Positions 36,440 to 50,400 are shown, counted from the stretch's first letter. The stretch: DNA of 64,000 nt from Lithospermum erythrorhizon (GCA_019722365.1 JADFUC010000294.1:868001-932000), one strand, 5' to 3'. Notes: a model not told the origin generated them from the sequence alone. Made by a program: numbers and translations.

Positions 36440-37358
36440 CTTGATTCGTAAGCGAATGCAACGCCGAGCTTGTAAGCCACATTGCGAGATCCGAGACCAA
36501 GGATTGAAAGCAAACCAAGCACGATTCTGGACATTATTCGTGGATGGAGCTGGAATGACCGAGCGGAGTGCGGGGAGTGCTAAGTGCAGGACCTCGAGAA
36601 AGGAGACGATGGGTATGCGTTGCGGTTAGGTTTTCACGCCCTTAATAATGAGGCGAGGAATGTAAACAAATGATTACCGGCTTAAAATTAATTCGAGTCC
36701 GTGAGGGTAGAGCTATTGGTAAAGGAGATTCAAAGTTGGTGATAGATCGGTCGAAGATGTTGTAGGTGAAAAATGGAAACCCTAATGCGATACCGCATTG
36801 GGTGTCTGGCGTATCTCGAGGGTTTAAGCGGATCATATTTGAAAGCCCAGCGTTCAGAATTTGAGATGAGGAGCGGACCGTTTGTCGGGGCTTGCTACCA
36901 ACATTGCAGTGAGTTACCGGAGAGGGTATATGTAGAGTATGACCAACCCGCTTATAAGGAAGAGGTTGTTAAGAGTGTAATAGGCTCCCACACCATGGAC
37001 TGGAGGGATCCGATAAATAAGTACCTAACAGAGGGAATACTCCACAGCGATAGCATAGAGGCTAAAAAGGTACAAAGCCGAAGCTTCAAATACTACATGT
37101 ATCAAGGAGAGTTGTATATGAAATATTGGGATAGACCGCTGTTAACCTGCGTGTCAGCTAAAGATGTTCCCAAATTGTTAGCAGAGATACGTGAGGATGG
37201 TGTGGAAGTCGCGTTGGGCGCGGTATTTAGCTATAAAGGTCACTCAATTTGAATCTTATTGACGGCGTTGGTAAAGGATGCGTACATATGTGAAGAAGTG
37301 TGATAACGCATTGGATGAGAAATGCCCCCAATTACCTTCGTCCTCGCGCGATGTTAAG
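36440..37358 (+). pseudogene. Gypsy RNase H end and integrase N-terminus
   Basis: Continues the host gypsy pol beyond the copia insertion. WTLFVDGAGMTERS at about 36526-36570 is the RNase H active-site start. The 36773-37252 frame includes LPERVYVEYDQPAYKEE, MDWRDPINKYLTEGILHSDS and YYMYQGELYMKYWDRPLLTC, a gypsy integrase N-terminal region. A Cys-X2-Cys zinc half follows near 37290-37310. The frame is cut at 37358 by the long-LTR element and resumes at about 46622. Confidence 0.78.
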
Positions 37359-40300
37359 TGTAACAACTTAGATTCACGAAAAAAAAAAAAAAAAAAAAAA
37401 AATTTGTTCGGTGGGACTCGGGAATAGTATAATTTTTTTTTTCGACTGATAATATTATTTCGTAAAACTTTTTTGGGCAATTTCATTTATAATTTAGTAG
37501 TGTTTGCCATGGAAGAATTTTATGTAAATGGGTTGATGAGATTTAAGTACGATAAGCGGAGAATTAGCAGAAACGAGGCAGGACTCGAGTTTTTTTTTTT
37601 AAATATCTATTCATCTATATCCTCCACATCATCACAAGCAACATCATCTTGGCACCCTTTTCCTTTGGTGGCCGAGTATTCATCTCACTTTTGCCAGATA
37701 ATTTTTCCATTTCTCTTGATTGTAAACAGACTCAAAACCGTTTATGGAATATTGTTCTCCTCATCATTCTCTTCGAGTAGAGGTAAGAAATTTCAAGTCT
37801 TTCGAGATATTTCTTGGGTTTTGAGAATGTTGACTTTTAGTTGACTTTTGCATAATTGAGTTTTATGATATAAATCTTAGTTGGTTATGGAGTTACGTAT
37901 TTGAGTGAGGAGTGCATTGATGTAGAGATCGTTTGAGACGTTATGGTCGAGTTGACTTTTAGGTTTTTCGGTTGACTTTTTATATGGATATTTTTATAAG
38001 ACTTTAAATGTGGAGGTTATATTGGGCTTGTATTATAGTTGTTATGATGTTAAATTGGTGATTTAAAATTGATTAAAGGGTGTTATGTTGAAAAGAAATT
38101 ATAAATTCGGGTTGAGTTATAATTGATATTTGAATTATAGATTGTTAATTATGGACTTGATGATTAGTTAGAATAACATAAAGTGTTTAGCAATGAGAAA
38201 GTGATAAGATTAGATTTAAGCGGGGAATCGATTAGGTTGTGTCGATGGGATTATAATTCGATAGTTTATCCGTCAAAGTTATACCATTTAGAGATAGTTT
38301 TAGAGTTGGTTATGTATCTTACAGAGCGGTATATAGTAGTAGGTCTTGATTATACTTTAAGGTGTTGTTTAGCGTTGATCGTGCAAAGAGCGGAGTTACC
38401 TTGATTGTCTTTTCGTGAAGGTTTTGGGTAGCTAAGCGGTGAGAACATCTCACGTGTATTACCTTATGTACTTCACTGGAAATGGTGTGCACATCCGCGT
38501 ATTATAATTATGTGAATGGTGTATATGTCCTTTGTGATATGATTACGGAGGAATGGTATACATGTAAATGATTATGTGTGAGCCTAATAGCAGTTATGTA
38601 TTTCTATTAACGGCATTGAAATTTGGTTTGAGGTAAGTGATGGCACAGACTCCCGACTTATATTTACGTATTGTGGCCTTGTTAGCACTTGTAGTATTTA
38701 TGTGGCCTTGTTGGCACTTGTGGTATTTATGTGGCCTTGGCATGTGGTATTTATGGCTTTGTGGCACTTGTGGTATTTATGTGGCCTTGTTGGCACTTGT
38801 GGTATTTATGTGGCCTTGTTGGCACTTGTGGTATTTATGTGGCCTTGGCGCGGTTGTGATTGATTTCACGATTGTGTAGTTCTTGTGCTTTCTTTATTGT
38901 TGGAAGTAAAGTAGTTGGTTATTGAGAGGTGTTCGATGGAGTTATGTATGATTTTGAGGTGACTTGAGTATTGGGATATGACCACATAGTTGGGACTACT
39001 AGGGATTGGGTATTCTCGCTTCCTTACCGAGGATATGCTGTGACTATTGGCCTTTTATACTACAGTATAGCGTGCGGTATGAATTCTCTTTTATTCGCTT
39101 TCTTTGTATGCGTTGTTGTCGAGGTAGCCCACATACTCTGGTATAGAAATGCGGTTTGGCCACATACTACGGTATAGCGTGCGGTATGATTCTCTTTGAT
39201 CGCTTTCTTGTGTGCATTGTGAGGGAATTGTACATACTACGGTATAGCGTGCGGTAACAATTCTCTTTGATGACTTTCTTTGTATTGCATTGTCGAGGTG
39301 GCCTATGCTACGGTATAGCGTGCGGTATGATTCTCTTTGATCGCTTTCTTTGTGTGCATTGTCGGTGGCCTATACTACGGTATAGGCGTGCGGTGTGCCT
39401 TATACTTTGTGTATAAGTGCGGTGTGCCTTATACTTTGTGTATAAAGTGCGGTGTCTTGTATACTTTGTGTATAAGTGCGGTTTTGGCACGCCTCTTTAG
39501 CGGTATAAGTGCGAGGTGATGGTGATTAGTCCATTCCTGCCGGTGGGCGAGGATTGAGTATATGCGCATTAGAGGATGGTATACTGGTGGGGATATGAGA
39601 GATAGGAGTTTTGATGACTAGGTTTTAGTCGTTATTTGGTCTACGTGATTTAATTTGGAGTGATTGTGTGCTTATCGGAACCCTCTATTATATATTCATG
39701 TTATGCGAGACTTCATGTGTGGAATTATATTTATGTAACTTTATCCGATAATCACGTATACATGTATTTTATTCATATTTGACTACGATGACTATTCACA
39801 ATACTTGTTGTCTTGTAGCAGTCTTGATAGTTATCTTTCATTTTTAAGCATCGACCTTAGCCAAACTATTTTTCTTGGGATAAATTTCAGTTGTAGCCTT
39901 ACCGGCATTACTTGTCTTTGTGGAGTATGTTCTATATATCTTAAGTGGCTAATGGATGAGATACTTTGGAATGAGAGCATTAGGGCGAGAAATTATAGCT
40001 GAAGTTTATGCTAATACATCGATGATATTGATGATATTTATATATATATGGTGGAAAAATGGATTCAAATGTGCTTTAGAATATAAATGCTTGATCTAAC
40101 ACGACTGATACATAGGTAAATAAGTTCCGTATACTAAATGGAAAATGCAGGAAGATAAATGCGTACTTAGGTTATAAATTTAAGATATATTACTCGGTCA
40201 TATTAAGAAATACCATATATTTGGAAGGTCTTATGAGGAACATCAGTTGTCATGGGAGGAATTATGATTATAAATTGGGAGTAGTACTTTCAAGTGGCTG

Positions 40301-41030
40301 AAGATAAGTGATTGAGTTGTGTATGCATGAGTTAGGAGGTTAAGATATATGTTTAAGTTATTGTGGTTGAGGTGTATATTATATTGGGAATTAGCTATAC
40401 TTGAGGAAAGATGATAGATGAAATACCTCTTGTAATTAAGATTGTCTTGTGAGTAAGTTGTTGGCGTGAGTGTGGGTTATCGGTGTTAGTTAGAAGCCCG
40501 ATAAGGAAGAAGTTTTATTTTGTGACGGTAACCTAAGAAATACTTTCTTAGGGGTATATAGTCTCTAAATAGGTGAGAATCGAAACTATTATTATTAAAT
40601 ACGGGCCAATTGGGTTAACTTACATGATATTTATTTTCACTCGGCTTTTAGGCGAAACTTCTATTTTCACATGGGTGGGCGTTTACGTACATGTTGTTGC
40701 GGAATGGCCGATGTCGTTGGCGGTAGGCTGCGTACACCCCTTGAAGATATAAGCGATGGTGGCTTGAAGACCTCCGCCGGTCGTACTTTTATCTTCTTGA
40801 AGTTTCTATTGTTTATAATTATTATTGACTCGAGGTTGTATAACAAATTGTTTGATGTGTATTTATATTATGAGTTTTGATGTTGTACTATTGGTTAGTT
40901 CATACGTTAAGATAGAGTTATATTGTTTATTTATGATGTAAAAGTCATTTTTATTGTTATAAAAGTAGTTGGTATTTCTGATTATCTGAGGTTGGTGTGA
41001 TTGACCTCGAGACCCTTTGAGGTCGTTACA
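37359..41030 (+). repeat. Left LTR of the LARD-like element
   Basis: 3672 bp. Begins tgtaacaacttagattcacg before an A-run of about 25 and ends gaggtcgttaca. Matches 43013-46621 along its length with many short indels. Contains two tandem arrays (about 38690-38850 and 39050-39500). Confidence 0.82.
38690..39500 (+). repeat. Tandem arrays inside LTR1
   Basis: First array: about six units of roughly 29 bp reading ggcacttgtggtatttatgt plus ggccttgtt (38690-38850). Second array: five to six units of roughly 65-70 bp around the core acggtatagcgtgcggtatg plus attctctttgatcgctttct (39050-39390), running into three or four 29-bp units built on ttatactttgtgtataagtg. LTR2 has the same arrays in other copy numbers (about 44335-44480 and 44690-45130). 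Apparent reading frames here are translations of the repeats. Confidence 0.8.
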
Positions 41031-43012
41031 ATTTGTTATGAGCCTAGGTTTATGTTTTCTTGGTGTCTTGTGTGGTTGTATTACTGAGTTCGGGTTATAG
41101 GGTGTGTTGTGTGTGAGTCGTTCTCTGGTTTGAGTTCATTTCTTTTCCGAATCCGTTGACTGTTGAGGACGCCACTTGAAGATTTCGTTGACTCGCGTAC
41201 GAGGGTCTTACGAGACTACTTTGAATTCTGTGTTCTTGTGGTGTTAATTGATTAAGAATATTATATTTCAGGAGATATGTGGAATGAATTGGGTAATATG
41301 ACGTCGTCGAGTTATGTATTTGTTGAGATGGGTGGCTGGGCATATGGAGATCGATGCAGTGAGTAGATGTTATGAGAGATTATATTGGAGCGATACATGT
41401 AATGGGATTTAGAATATGATGCAAGGTATCGAAATATTATGAGATATTTGGGTGATCATATATTTTGGAAATGTCTTAATAGTTGATGTGGTAGAAATGC
41501 AGTCTTAATGAGATTTTATAGAAATTAATTAAGGATAAGGGTGATAGTGTATACGTTATACTCGAGGTGGAGTCGTAAAGAATATCAATGGGTTATAAGT
41601 AAGGTTACTGGTTAACTAAGATATGTGATTATAAGGAAATGTGAAATGTGGGTTTGAACAGAAATGATAAGTAAGCCAGGGTGAATACAAATCGAAATTT
41701 GAATAAAGAAAAGAGTTTGAGTTATACATTAATAATGTTTAAGTAAGAGTTGATTGTTTGAGTAAGTACATCTTTTGTGATAGTAATGATCATTCTTGAG
41801 GATGTAAACTTTGGTTAAGAAACCTTTGGAGATGGAATACGGATGAATATGTTTGAAGGATTTAAGGAAGGGGCAGATTATACTAGGGAAGTATTGAGAG
41901 GAATGTTTTGAATTGTTAAATTTGAAGTTGTTGATAAAGTTGGGGCAATTGTGTGAATTTAAGGGTAATAAAAGGTTAGTTGAGGAGGATTACAGTGACA
42001 TGTAGTCGTGGATTAGCAATTGATCGACAGTGTAAGATGTTGATCTTTAAAATAATTAAAGAGTTTCTCTTGGATACTTGGAGTAATTGGGGATTTATCA
42101 CTTTCGGTTGTTACTTATCATGTTGGGTAGAAGTATATAGTTATTGATTGTGTGTGTCTGCGTAATAAACTTATACGTGGCTTAATAGTGAAATTGTAAA
42201 TGTTGACTTGGGCGGTGGTTGTGTTTGAGGTATTACAGGCTGTTATTTTTGTGGTATTCATGTGTTTAAATTTGTATATGATTGGGTGTGTTCAATTGGA
42301 GTATATTTGTGTATGGGCGTATGCGTGAATATATTTTTTTCTGAGGAATAGTTCATATGAAATTAATGCATTATCGTGTGTATTTGGGATGCTACGTTGA
42401 GATTGTTGTGTGTATGATTGATATTATATGTGTGATTTGTGAATTGTTTGATTTGAGGATATTGAGATGAGGTGGGAGGGTGTTCGAAGGGTGGCGCCGG
42501 GAAAAGGATGGTGTTATACATAATGTTGTGGTTTTATCTTTTTGTAAGTTGTTTATAGTAGTTGTAAATACTGACATTGGTGTGGTGAGAATTTCTTTGT
42601 TTTCGTTTAATTATGTGAGTATGAGTAGTATGGTGACTGAGTGCCAAGGTGGGGCCGGTATGAGGGAAATGGCGATATGAATTTTAATTTTTGAGTGGTA
42701 TTTTGGAGGCAATTGAGGATGTTTATAATACTAAGATTGATAATGATAATAACAAGCAGAGCAATAAGATGATAAGCTTGAATAGGGAAAATTGGCCGGT
42801 TGAATGTGTGTTATGGTGTAAAGTGATACGCCTTAAGTCGATGGACGTAAAGATATTATAGAACTCTGAAGTGGAATCTTATATTGGGGGAAATTTGAGT
42901 AGGTGACAAGGTGTCACGATGTTAGTTGATAAGGCGTGTGAAGGTGCGTTGAGTTTATCGGCAGTTGGGTTCGAGGTAAATTTCGGTGAGAATTTTTATA
43001 AGGTGGGTAGAT
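41031..43012 (+). other. Non-coding interior of the LARD-like element
   Basis: About 1980 bp between the LTRs, rich in G and T on the plus strand, with short scattered frames only and no gag, protease, RT or integrase motif in any frame. A primer-binding-site-like word stands at the left end and a polypurine tract at the right end. Confidence 0.7.
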
Positions 43013-46000
43013 TGTAACCCGTTACGAAAAAAAAAAAAAAAAAATTTGATCGGTGGGACTCGGGAATAGTATAATTTTTTTTTTTCGATGATAACTATTC
43101 GTAAAACTTTTGAGCCGAATTTCATTTATAATTTAGTAAGGTGTTTGCCATGGAAAGAATTTTATCTTTTGAAATCGGGTTAGGTAATTTAGAAATACGA
43201 TAAGCGGAGGAGTAACGAGCCGAGCGGGACTCGAGTTTTTTTTTTTTAAATATCTATTCATACATATCACTCACGTCATCACAAAGCAGCATCATCTTAG
43301 CACCTGCCCTTGGTAGCGAAATATTTCATCTCCCCCGCTTGACAGTTTTTCCGTTTCTCTTGATTGTCGCTCGAACTTCAAGCCGTTTGTAGGAATGATT
43401 ACTAACCGTCGTTCTCTTGAGGTTAAGGTAAAATTTCAAGTCTTTCGCGATATTTCTTGGGTTTTGAGATGGTTGACTTTTAGTTGACTTTTGCATAATT
43501 GAATTTTATGATAAATCTTGGTTGGTTATGGGTTACGACGTATATAAGTGACGAATTCGTGATTTAGAATCGTTTGAGGGCCGTTGAGTCGAGTTGACTT
43601 TTAGGTTTCGGTTGACTTTTTTTATATGGATATTTTTTATAAGACTTTAAATGTGGGAGATTTACATATTTGGGACTTGCTTGGCCATAGTTGTTATGAT
43701 GTTAAATTGGTGATTTAAAATTGAGTTAAAAGGGTGTTATAATTGAAAAAGTGTAGAATTCGAGTTGAGTTATAATTGATATTTGAATTATAGATTGTTA
43801 ATTATGGACTTGATGATTGGTTAAGAATAACTTATAAGTCAATTTGTAATGAGAAAGTGATAAGATGGAATTTAGCGAGGAATCGGTGGGTTGTGTCGAT
43901 GGGATTATAATTAGATAGTTTATCGGTGAGTTATACCATTTAGAATAGTTCCCACTAGGTTAGTTGTATCTTCTAGAGCATTTATAGTAGTAGGTCTTGA
44001 TTATACTTTAAGGTGTTGTTTGAGGCGTTGATCGTGCAAAGGGCGGATTCGCGATTGTCTTTCGTGAAGGTTTTGCGGTAGCTATGAGAGGTGAGTGCTT
44101 ATCTACGTGTATTGCATATGTACTTCTTTCAAATGGTGTGTACTGTCCTTGTATTATAATTATGTGTGAATGGTGTATGTCCTTGTGATATGATTCACGA
44201 GAGATGGTATACATGTAATGATTATGCGATTATGTGTAGGCCTAATATGATTATGTGACTCATTACGGCGTTGAAAGGCTGGTTTGAGAGTAAAGTGATG
44301 GCACGAACTCCCGACTTATATTTACGTATTATGTGGCCTTGGCGGCACTTGTGGTATTTATGTGGCTTTATCGGCACTTGTGCACTTGGTATTATTTATG
44401 TGGCTTTGTCGGCAGCATGGTATTTATGTGGCCTTGTCGGCGACATGGTATTTATGTGGCTTTGTCGGCACTTGTATTATGTGGCCTTGCAGTTGTGATT
44501 GATTCTGTTGTGTGATGTATTAGTTGTATGCTTTGCTATTGTTGGAAGTAAAGTAGTTGGTTATTGAGAGGTGTTCGATGGAGTTATGTATGATTTTGAG
44601 GTGACTTGAGTAGGATATGACCTATGGTTGGGACTACTAGGGATTGGGTGACTCTCGCTTTCGCTTTGGGATATGTAGCTATTGGCCCACACATACTACG
44701 GTATAGCGTGCGGTATGATTCTCTTTGATGACTTTCTTTGTGTGCATTATCGGTGGCCACATACTGGGTATGGCGTGCGGTTTGGCCACTAATACTACGG
44801 TATAGCGTGCGGTATGATTCTCTTTGTCGCTTTCTTTGTGTGCGTTGTCGGTGGCCTATCTCTTCACGGTATAGCGTGCGGTATGATTCTCTTTGATCGC
44901 TTTCTTTGTGTGTGCGTTGTCGGGGTGGCCACATACTACGGTATAGCGTGCGGTATGATTCTCTTTTGATGTTTCTTGCATTGTCGAGGTGGCCTATGCG
45001 GTATAGCGTGCGGTGTGCCTTATCACTTTTGTGTATAAGTGCGGTGTGCCTTATACTTTGTGTATAAGTGCGGTGTGCATATACTTTGTGTATAAGTGCC
45101 TGGTTTATGCCCTCTGGGTATGAGTGCGGTGATTGTTGATTAGTCCATTCTGAGGTAGGCAGTTGGGTATATGCGCGTTAGAGGGATGGCTCTTGGTGGG
45201 GATAGGAGATAGGAGGTTTGTTGACTAGGTTTTGAAATCGTTGTTAGTCTCTGTGTTAATTTGGGTGATTGTGTTAAGACCTCTATTATATATTCATGTG
45301 TTATGTCACGAGACTTCATGGCAGGAATTATATTTGTATGACTTTATCCGATAATCCTGTATACATGTATTTTATTCATATTTATTTCGATGACTATTCT
45401 AATCTTGTTTATTGTGCTAGCAGCCGATTATAAAATGATTCTTTGTTTTTATTAACTATTTTCTTCGGATCACGGTATTTATTTTCGATTTGTAGCCTTA
45501 CCGGCATTACTTTATCTTTTGTTAGATATGTTATATATATTAAGTGGGTAATGGATGAGGTACCTTTTGAATGAGAACATTAGGAGGCGAAGTATAAGCG
45601 AAGTTTATGCTAATACATCGATGATATTGATGATATTTTATATATATATATATGGTGGAAAAATGGATTCCAAATGTGCTAGAATATAAGTCTTGATCTA
45701 TACGACACGATACCATGGAGGTAAAATAAGTTCCGTATACCCCTAAATGGAAAATCACAGGAAGATAAATGCGTACTTAGGTTGCTCGAATTTAAGATAT
45801 ATTACTGGTCATATTAAGAAATGCATATATTTGGAAGGTGTAGAAGACATCGATTTGTCATGGGAGGTATGATTCTAAATTGGGAGTAGTACTCAAATTG
45901 GGCGAAGATAAGTGATTGAGTTGTGTATGCTTGAGTTTGGAGGAGGATTGAATGTATGTTTAAGTTGTTGTTATTAGTTTGAGGTGTATATTATATTGGG

Positions 46001-46621
46001 AATTAGCTATACTTGAAGAGATGATAGATGAAATACCTCTTTGTAATTAAGATTGTCTTGTGGTAAGTTGTTGGCGTAGTGTGGGTTATCGATTATTGGT
46101 TGAAAGCCAATAAGGAAAGTTTTATTTTGTGGCCCGAGTAACGCAAATAATACTGCTTGGGGTATATAGTCTACAAATAGGTGAGGAATGAAAACTAATA
46201 TTATTATTAAATACGGGCCGGGTAGGTTAAACACGTGATATTTATTTTCAACAAACTTTTATTGACTTCCTATTTCCTATGAATTTGGCGTTTTAGTACC
46301 TATGTTGTTCTTGAATGACCGATATGCATTGGCAGTAATTGCGTGCCAGCGAAGATAGCGATGGTGGCTTGAGACCTCAGTTAAATCTTTTATCTTGAGA
46401 GTTTCTATTGACATAATTATTATTGTTTCGAGTTGTATAACAAAGTGTTTGATGTGTATTTATGATATGATTTCAGTTGTGTACTATTGTTTAGTTCACC
46501 CGATGGACGAGTTGTATTGTTTTATTTATGATGTAAAAGTACTTTAATGACATCAATCGTTGGTGACTCTGATTATACAAGTTGGTAGCGGTCTGACCTC
46601 GGGGGCCCACAGGTGGTCGTT
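43013..46621 (+). repeat. Right LTR of the LARD-like element
   Basis: Begins tgtaacccgttacg before an A-run and follows LTR1 almost to its end; the last bases (ggtggtcgttctg) depart from gtcgttaca, so the true end is uncertain by several bases. Many one- to five-base indels against LTR1. Confidence 0.78.
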
Positions 46622-47400
46622 CTGATGGCCCATTCCATTAAAGCTATGTGGGGGAATCGACACAGTAGGAAAACTACAAAGCCAAAGAAGAATTTTGAAT
46701 TTACTATTGTGGCGTGGCCCCGTGAGTGGGTAGATCTGGCCTTCATGAAGACTAGAGCGAGAGATTTGTTCGATTGTTATGGAAAAACATTCTCGCGTGG
46801 TTGGAATCCCAAAATATTAGTGTCGAGATAAACGGTCCTTAATTTGAGGGCAAGTGTTGGCGGTCTGTGAAGGTGGAATTGAGCACCGGTCGCCCAGTCT
46901 ATCCCAAACAAATGGGCTTGTTAAAGTCGTAGGCAGAATAATGTTTAAAGGCATCAGAACAACATACTCAGAACAACGTACTCGAGGAGAGTTGGATAGA
47001 AAGAGCTCTAAGCAGTATTATGGTCGCTCGTTCCTTTCCTAATCAAGCAACGGTGAGGCTCGCTTTCCGGCTGATACATGGAGCGAAGTGGTTTTACTGC
47101 GGAGGTTGAAAACACCCATTACATGAGGATTAGGTTTTGAAGAAGAAATGTGACCAGCGGTTGAAGGAATATCTTAAATTAAATTGGATGAATTAAGAGA
47201 TGAAGCCCTATATAAGACTCGAATACAATGACTTATGTTGGAGTCATGACAGAGGGTCAAAAGCGCCAATTTACGTTGGGAGATCTGAATGCTGCGGTTA
47301 TGTTATTGAAATTGACCTAAAAGCGAGCCGAGTTGAAGCCCTAAATGGGAGGGGGGCCTTACTCGGGTATAAAATTATGGGACTAGGCATAGGCTAGAAG
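46622..47400 (+). pseudogene. Gypsy integrase core and C-terminus
   Basis: Resumes the host gypsy pol after the long-LTR insertion: KPKKNFEFTIVA, then WVDLAFMKTRARD, PKILVSR. 46850-47040 includes IEHRSPSLSQTNGLVKVVGR, a divergent form of the conserved SHPQTNG-VE region of gypsy integrases. 47040-47400 gives C-terminal fragments (FRLIHGAKWF; GDLNAAV). Stops and frame changes throughout. Confidence 0.75.
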
Positions 47401-50400
47401 ACTAGATGGCAAAAGCGGTTCTCAGACTGGCATCCGTATGCAAATATTGAGTAATCGCTTGAGGTCGTATAAGCGCCCCCAGGGAAGTCGCTCTTTACAA
47501 GAGTGAACCATTAATAAAAGGTGATTTTATATTTTATATGACTTGTTAAATTATGCGGAGAATGCTACAACGACAAGCTGACATGCAAATCCATAAGTAT
47601 AATTATGAATTCCGTACATTGAACCAAAAAGCGAACTAATCATTACGTTGGTGAAGCCGAATAAAAGCCACATGCTTAGCTCTTAAAAGCGATTACAATA
47701 AGGTAAATATGCTTTTATAAGCATAATCGCTGGTTAAACATACAACTAGCGGCGCCCCATAAGTATGCCAACCCTAATAAACAAGACAATTAGCACGAAG
47801 CTGGCATCTGACTAAAAAGAAACTGGGAAACAAGCGAAAGCGATTACAAGCAGAATCTACAAATAAATGCGCAAGCAAAGCTTAGATGAAAATTAATTAG
47901 AAACACAGGTATTACAAGTGTTCAAAATGCACAAAAAGATAACATGTTAGACAAATATTCTTAAAAAGTCGCTAAGAGAATACAAAAACAATAAAGAAGT
48001 AGGAGCATCAAGGGGCGCAGGAGGAGCATAAATGCTTAGCCCTCTTGAGAATTTGGGTGTAAAGAAGAGGGGAGGCGGAAGGTCAAGGAAGCGAACTATT
48101 CTTCAGGATATGGTTGAATGAAGTCCAGGTAGTTCGCTACAATGTCAGGGTTGACCTCCTTATATGTCTTTACAAAATGACAAAGGCAATAAACGGCTTA
48201 ACCTCCCTGCGCAACATGGAAGTCCTGGGGCCATTTGATGAATTTGTAGATGAAACGCACTGATCCGGCGAGGAAGAGCATCTTCAACATCTTTATCTCT
48301 TTGCTCTAGCTCACTCAGTTTCTTGGTCATTTGGCTATGGACCAGTTCAAGTCGTTGGAGCATTTGGAGTTATCAAAGGGTGCTAAACTTTGGTAAATCG
48401 AGCTTGAAGGAGATCGTGCTGCTGATTTATTGAGGTTTGAAAGCGGTGGCCTCTTTCTTCTCCTTGACAGCTAGAGTGACAACAACTTTGAGCCGATCAT
48501 TCTCCCTCTTAAGCTCTGACTTGGAATTGTAAAGCCGCTGCTCTGATATGGCAATCGCGGATCCATGCAATTTAAATGGATGCGTTCGAACTGCGGGGAC
48601 ATAAGATCAAAGTGAGTACATATACAAGGCATAAAAATAAGACAAAGGAAGGAAAGATTACCTTGATCGGGTGGCGAGCCATGAATCTCAGAGGGATCTT
48701 GGATGTGGCCGTAATCCTTCTAACCGTTCTAACAACTGAGAGGGCGGAGTATGGCAGAGAAAACATCCTGTTTCCTACACAAAGGTAGACTCCTCGACAA
48801 TCTAGACCCCTCGGGTAGAATTAGGGGTAACTCCCAGGAAAGTATTTGAGTATCTGATTTAACTTGTGGAATGAGGAATTAGCACCACCGTAGGCCGAGT
48901 CAAAAGTAGATTGATTGAGACCAGAGCCATCTTTGGACACTGCTGGCCGGAGATAGTGAAGGAAGAAGATCACCGATTGAATCCGAGTTCGGACTCTTGA
49001 CTTTTGGGCAATGGACTTCAACCTCTTAGTAGAAAAAAAGCCTAGGGCTCTTAGGTAAATGAAGCTTGATTCTTGGGCGGGCTTCTTGGCAGCGGCCCAG
49101 TTGAGCCTTCTCCTTGAAGCTTGATTCTTGAAGCGGACTTCTTAATCACCTTGGCTCGGTGAAAGAGGGGAATGCGGTGGCTAGTCATGGTGGTGAAGGG
49201 TACATCCTTGGGTTCCATAGATTTGCAAGAGAATAGGAAATAGTTTTGAAAGAAACTAAGGTTAAACTTGAGAATATAGAAGGTTATATGCGCGGCTGTT
49301 GGTCAAATTCTTTGGGTAGATCAAACCCGCGCTGAACTAAAATCGCTCACAGAAAAAACACTTCGCAGGTAAAGGCTTGGTCAAAAGCGGCTTGGCGTGG
49401 CAATTACAGGCTTTAATCAGGCGGGTTTCTTGAACTTAGGGTCTTTGCTTCCTCAAAGAAGTCCGCTCTTGGGACCCGCGTCTCCAGTACCTCCTCGTGA
49501 GCGCCATTTGGAGTGCTATCTTGGCAAGGAAGGATGTAAGTGGCCCAAAGTGTGAGTGCTGTGCATATTAAAGAAGAGGTAGGAGTGGGTTTTATTTCGG
49601 ACATCCTGAGCCTTATGAAGATGGTGATAGTAACCACACGACTAGGCGGATTATCCCCGGGGCACGGTTAACCACTATTAATAGTTTATCTATAAAGATT
49701 TGAAAGAGCGGGCTCCATAGGATAAATTCTATATACATGGCGGTCGCTAGGAGCTAAAGACCGTCGCTATGGGATGAATTATTGCCTTCTCAGCTGCTCC
49801 TTTTTAAGGGAGGCGAATATCTACAGGTAGAGGATGGGGAGCTACCGCCTAAAATTAGCTAAGTCCTTATCCGAGAGGCTACTCGTAAGAATCAGCGGAT
49901 AACGGTGGGAATATCCAAGCTGGTTTGTCGGCGTTAGTATCGGTTGGGTGGGTCACATGGTTTGAAGATGAAGGAGTAAGTGCGAGCTTGAAGGCAGTGC
50001 GGGGAGGTGAGGAGGCCGAACCGACAAGGGCTCGGCCAGATAACACTTAGTCTTGCGGGTTTTTCCCTGAGTCTAGATCGTTTAACCATTTCGCCACCTC
50101 AAGGCCACGTCTTAAGGAATCTACATGTTAGCCAAAGGATCATGGTCCTTATAAAATTTTAAGTTGATAGTAAACTCTGCGCCCTTGTGTATAATCTAAA
50201 GAATACGAGGATGTCGGGTTCCGTTACCATGTGAACCAAGTGGTGCTTTGGTGGCGAACTTCTGTTGACCCCGATGTGGAGAATTTCACGGATTGGAACC
50301 TCAGGACATATTTCTGATGCATCAATGTGAGTTAAACTGTCCCCGAAAATTTTAGGAAATTAAATACGAAATAGAACAATTTAAGGAAAAATAGAAAACC

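Larger units (their letters stand above)
37359..46621 (+). mobile_element. Non-autonomous LTR retrotransposon with about 3.6-kb LTRs (LARD-like)
   Basis: Two long direct repeats (37359-41030 and 43013 to about 46621) enclose a roughly 2-kb interior with no coding signal for gag or pol. LTR1 begins TGTAAC and ends GTTACA, the expected TG...CA inverted ends. Just inside LTR1, tttgttatgagcctagg resembles the initiator-Met tRNA binding site (tggtatcagagcc) with missing bases. Just before LTR2, aaggtgggtag is a plausible polypurine tract. Long LTRs with a non-coding interior fit the LARD class. It sits in the integrase of the gypsy host. The exact end of LTR2 and the target duplication are blurred. 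Confidence 0.8.

Noticed and set aside
38637..38879. Hydrophobic repeated frame rich in Trp/Leu/Cys (also at 44271-44515)
   Set aside because: Translation of the 29-bp LTR array; the frame shifts with unit number and differs between the two LTRs.
39050..39500. Regular repeats resembling a CRISPR array
   Set aside because: Units are contiguous tandem copies without unique spacers, in a plant LTR.
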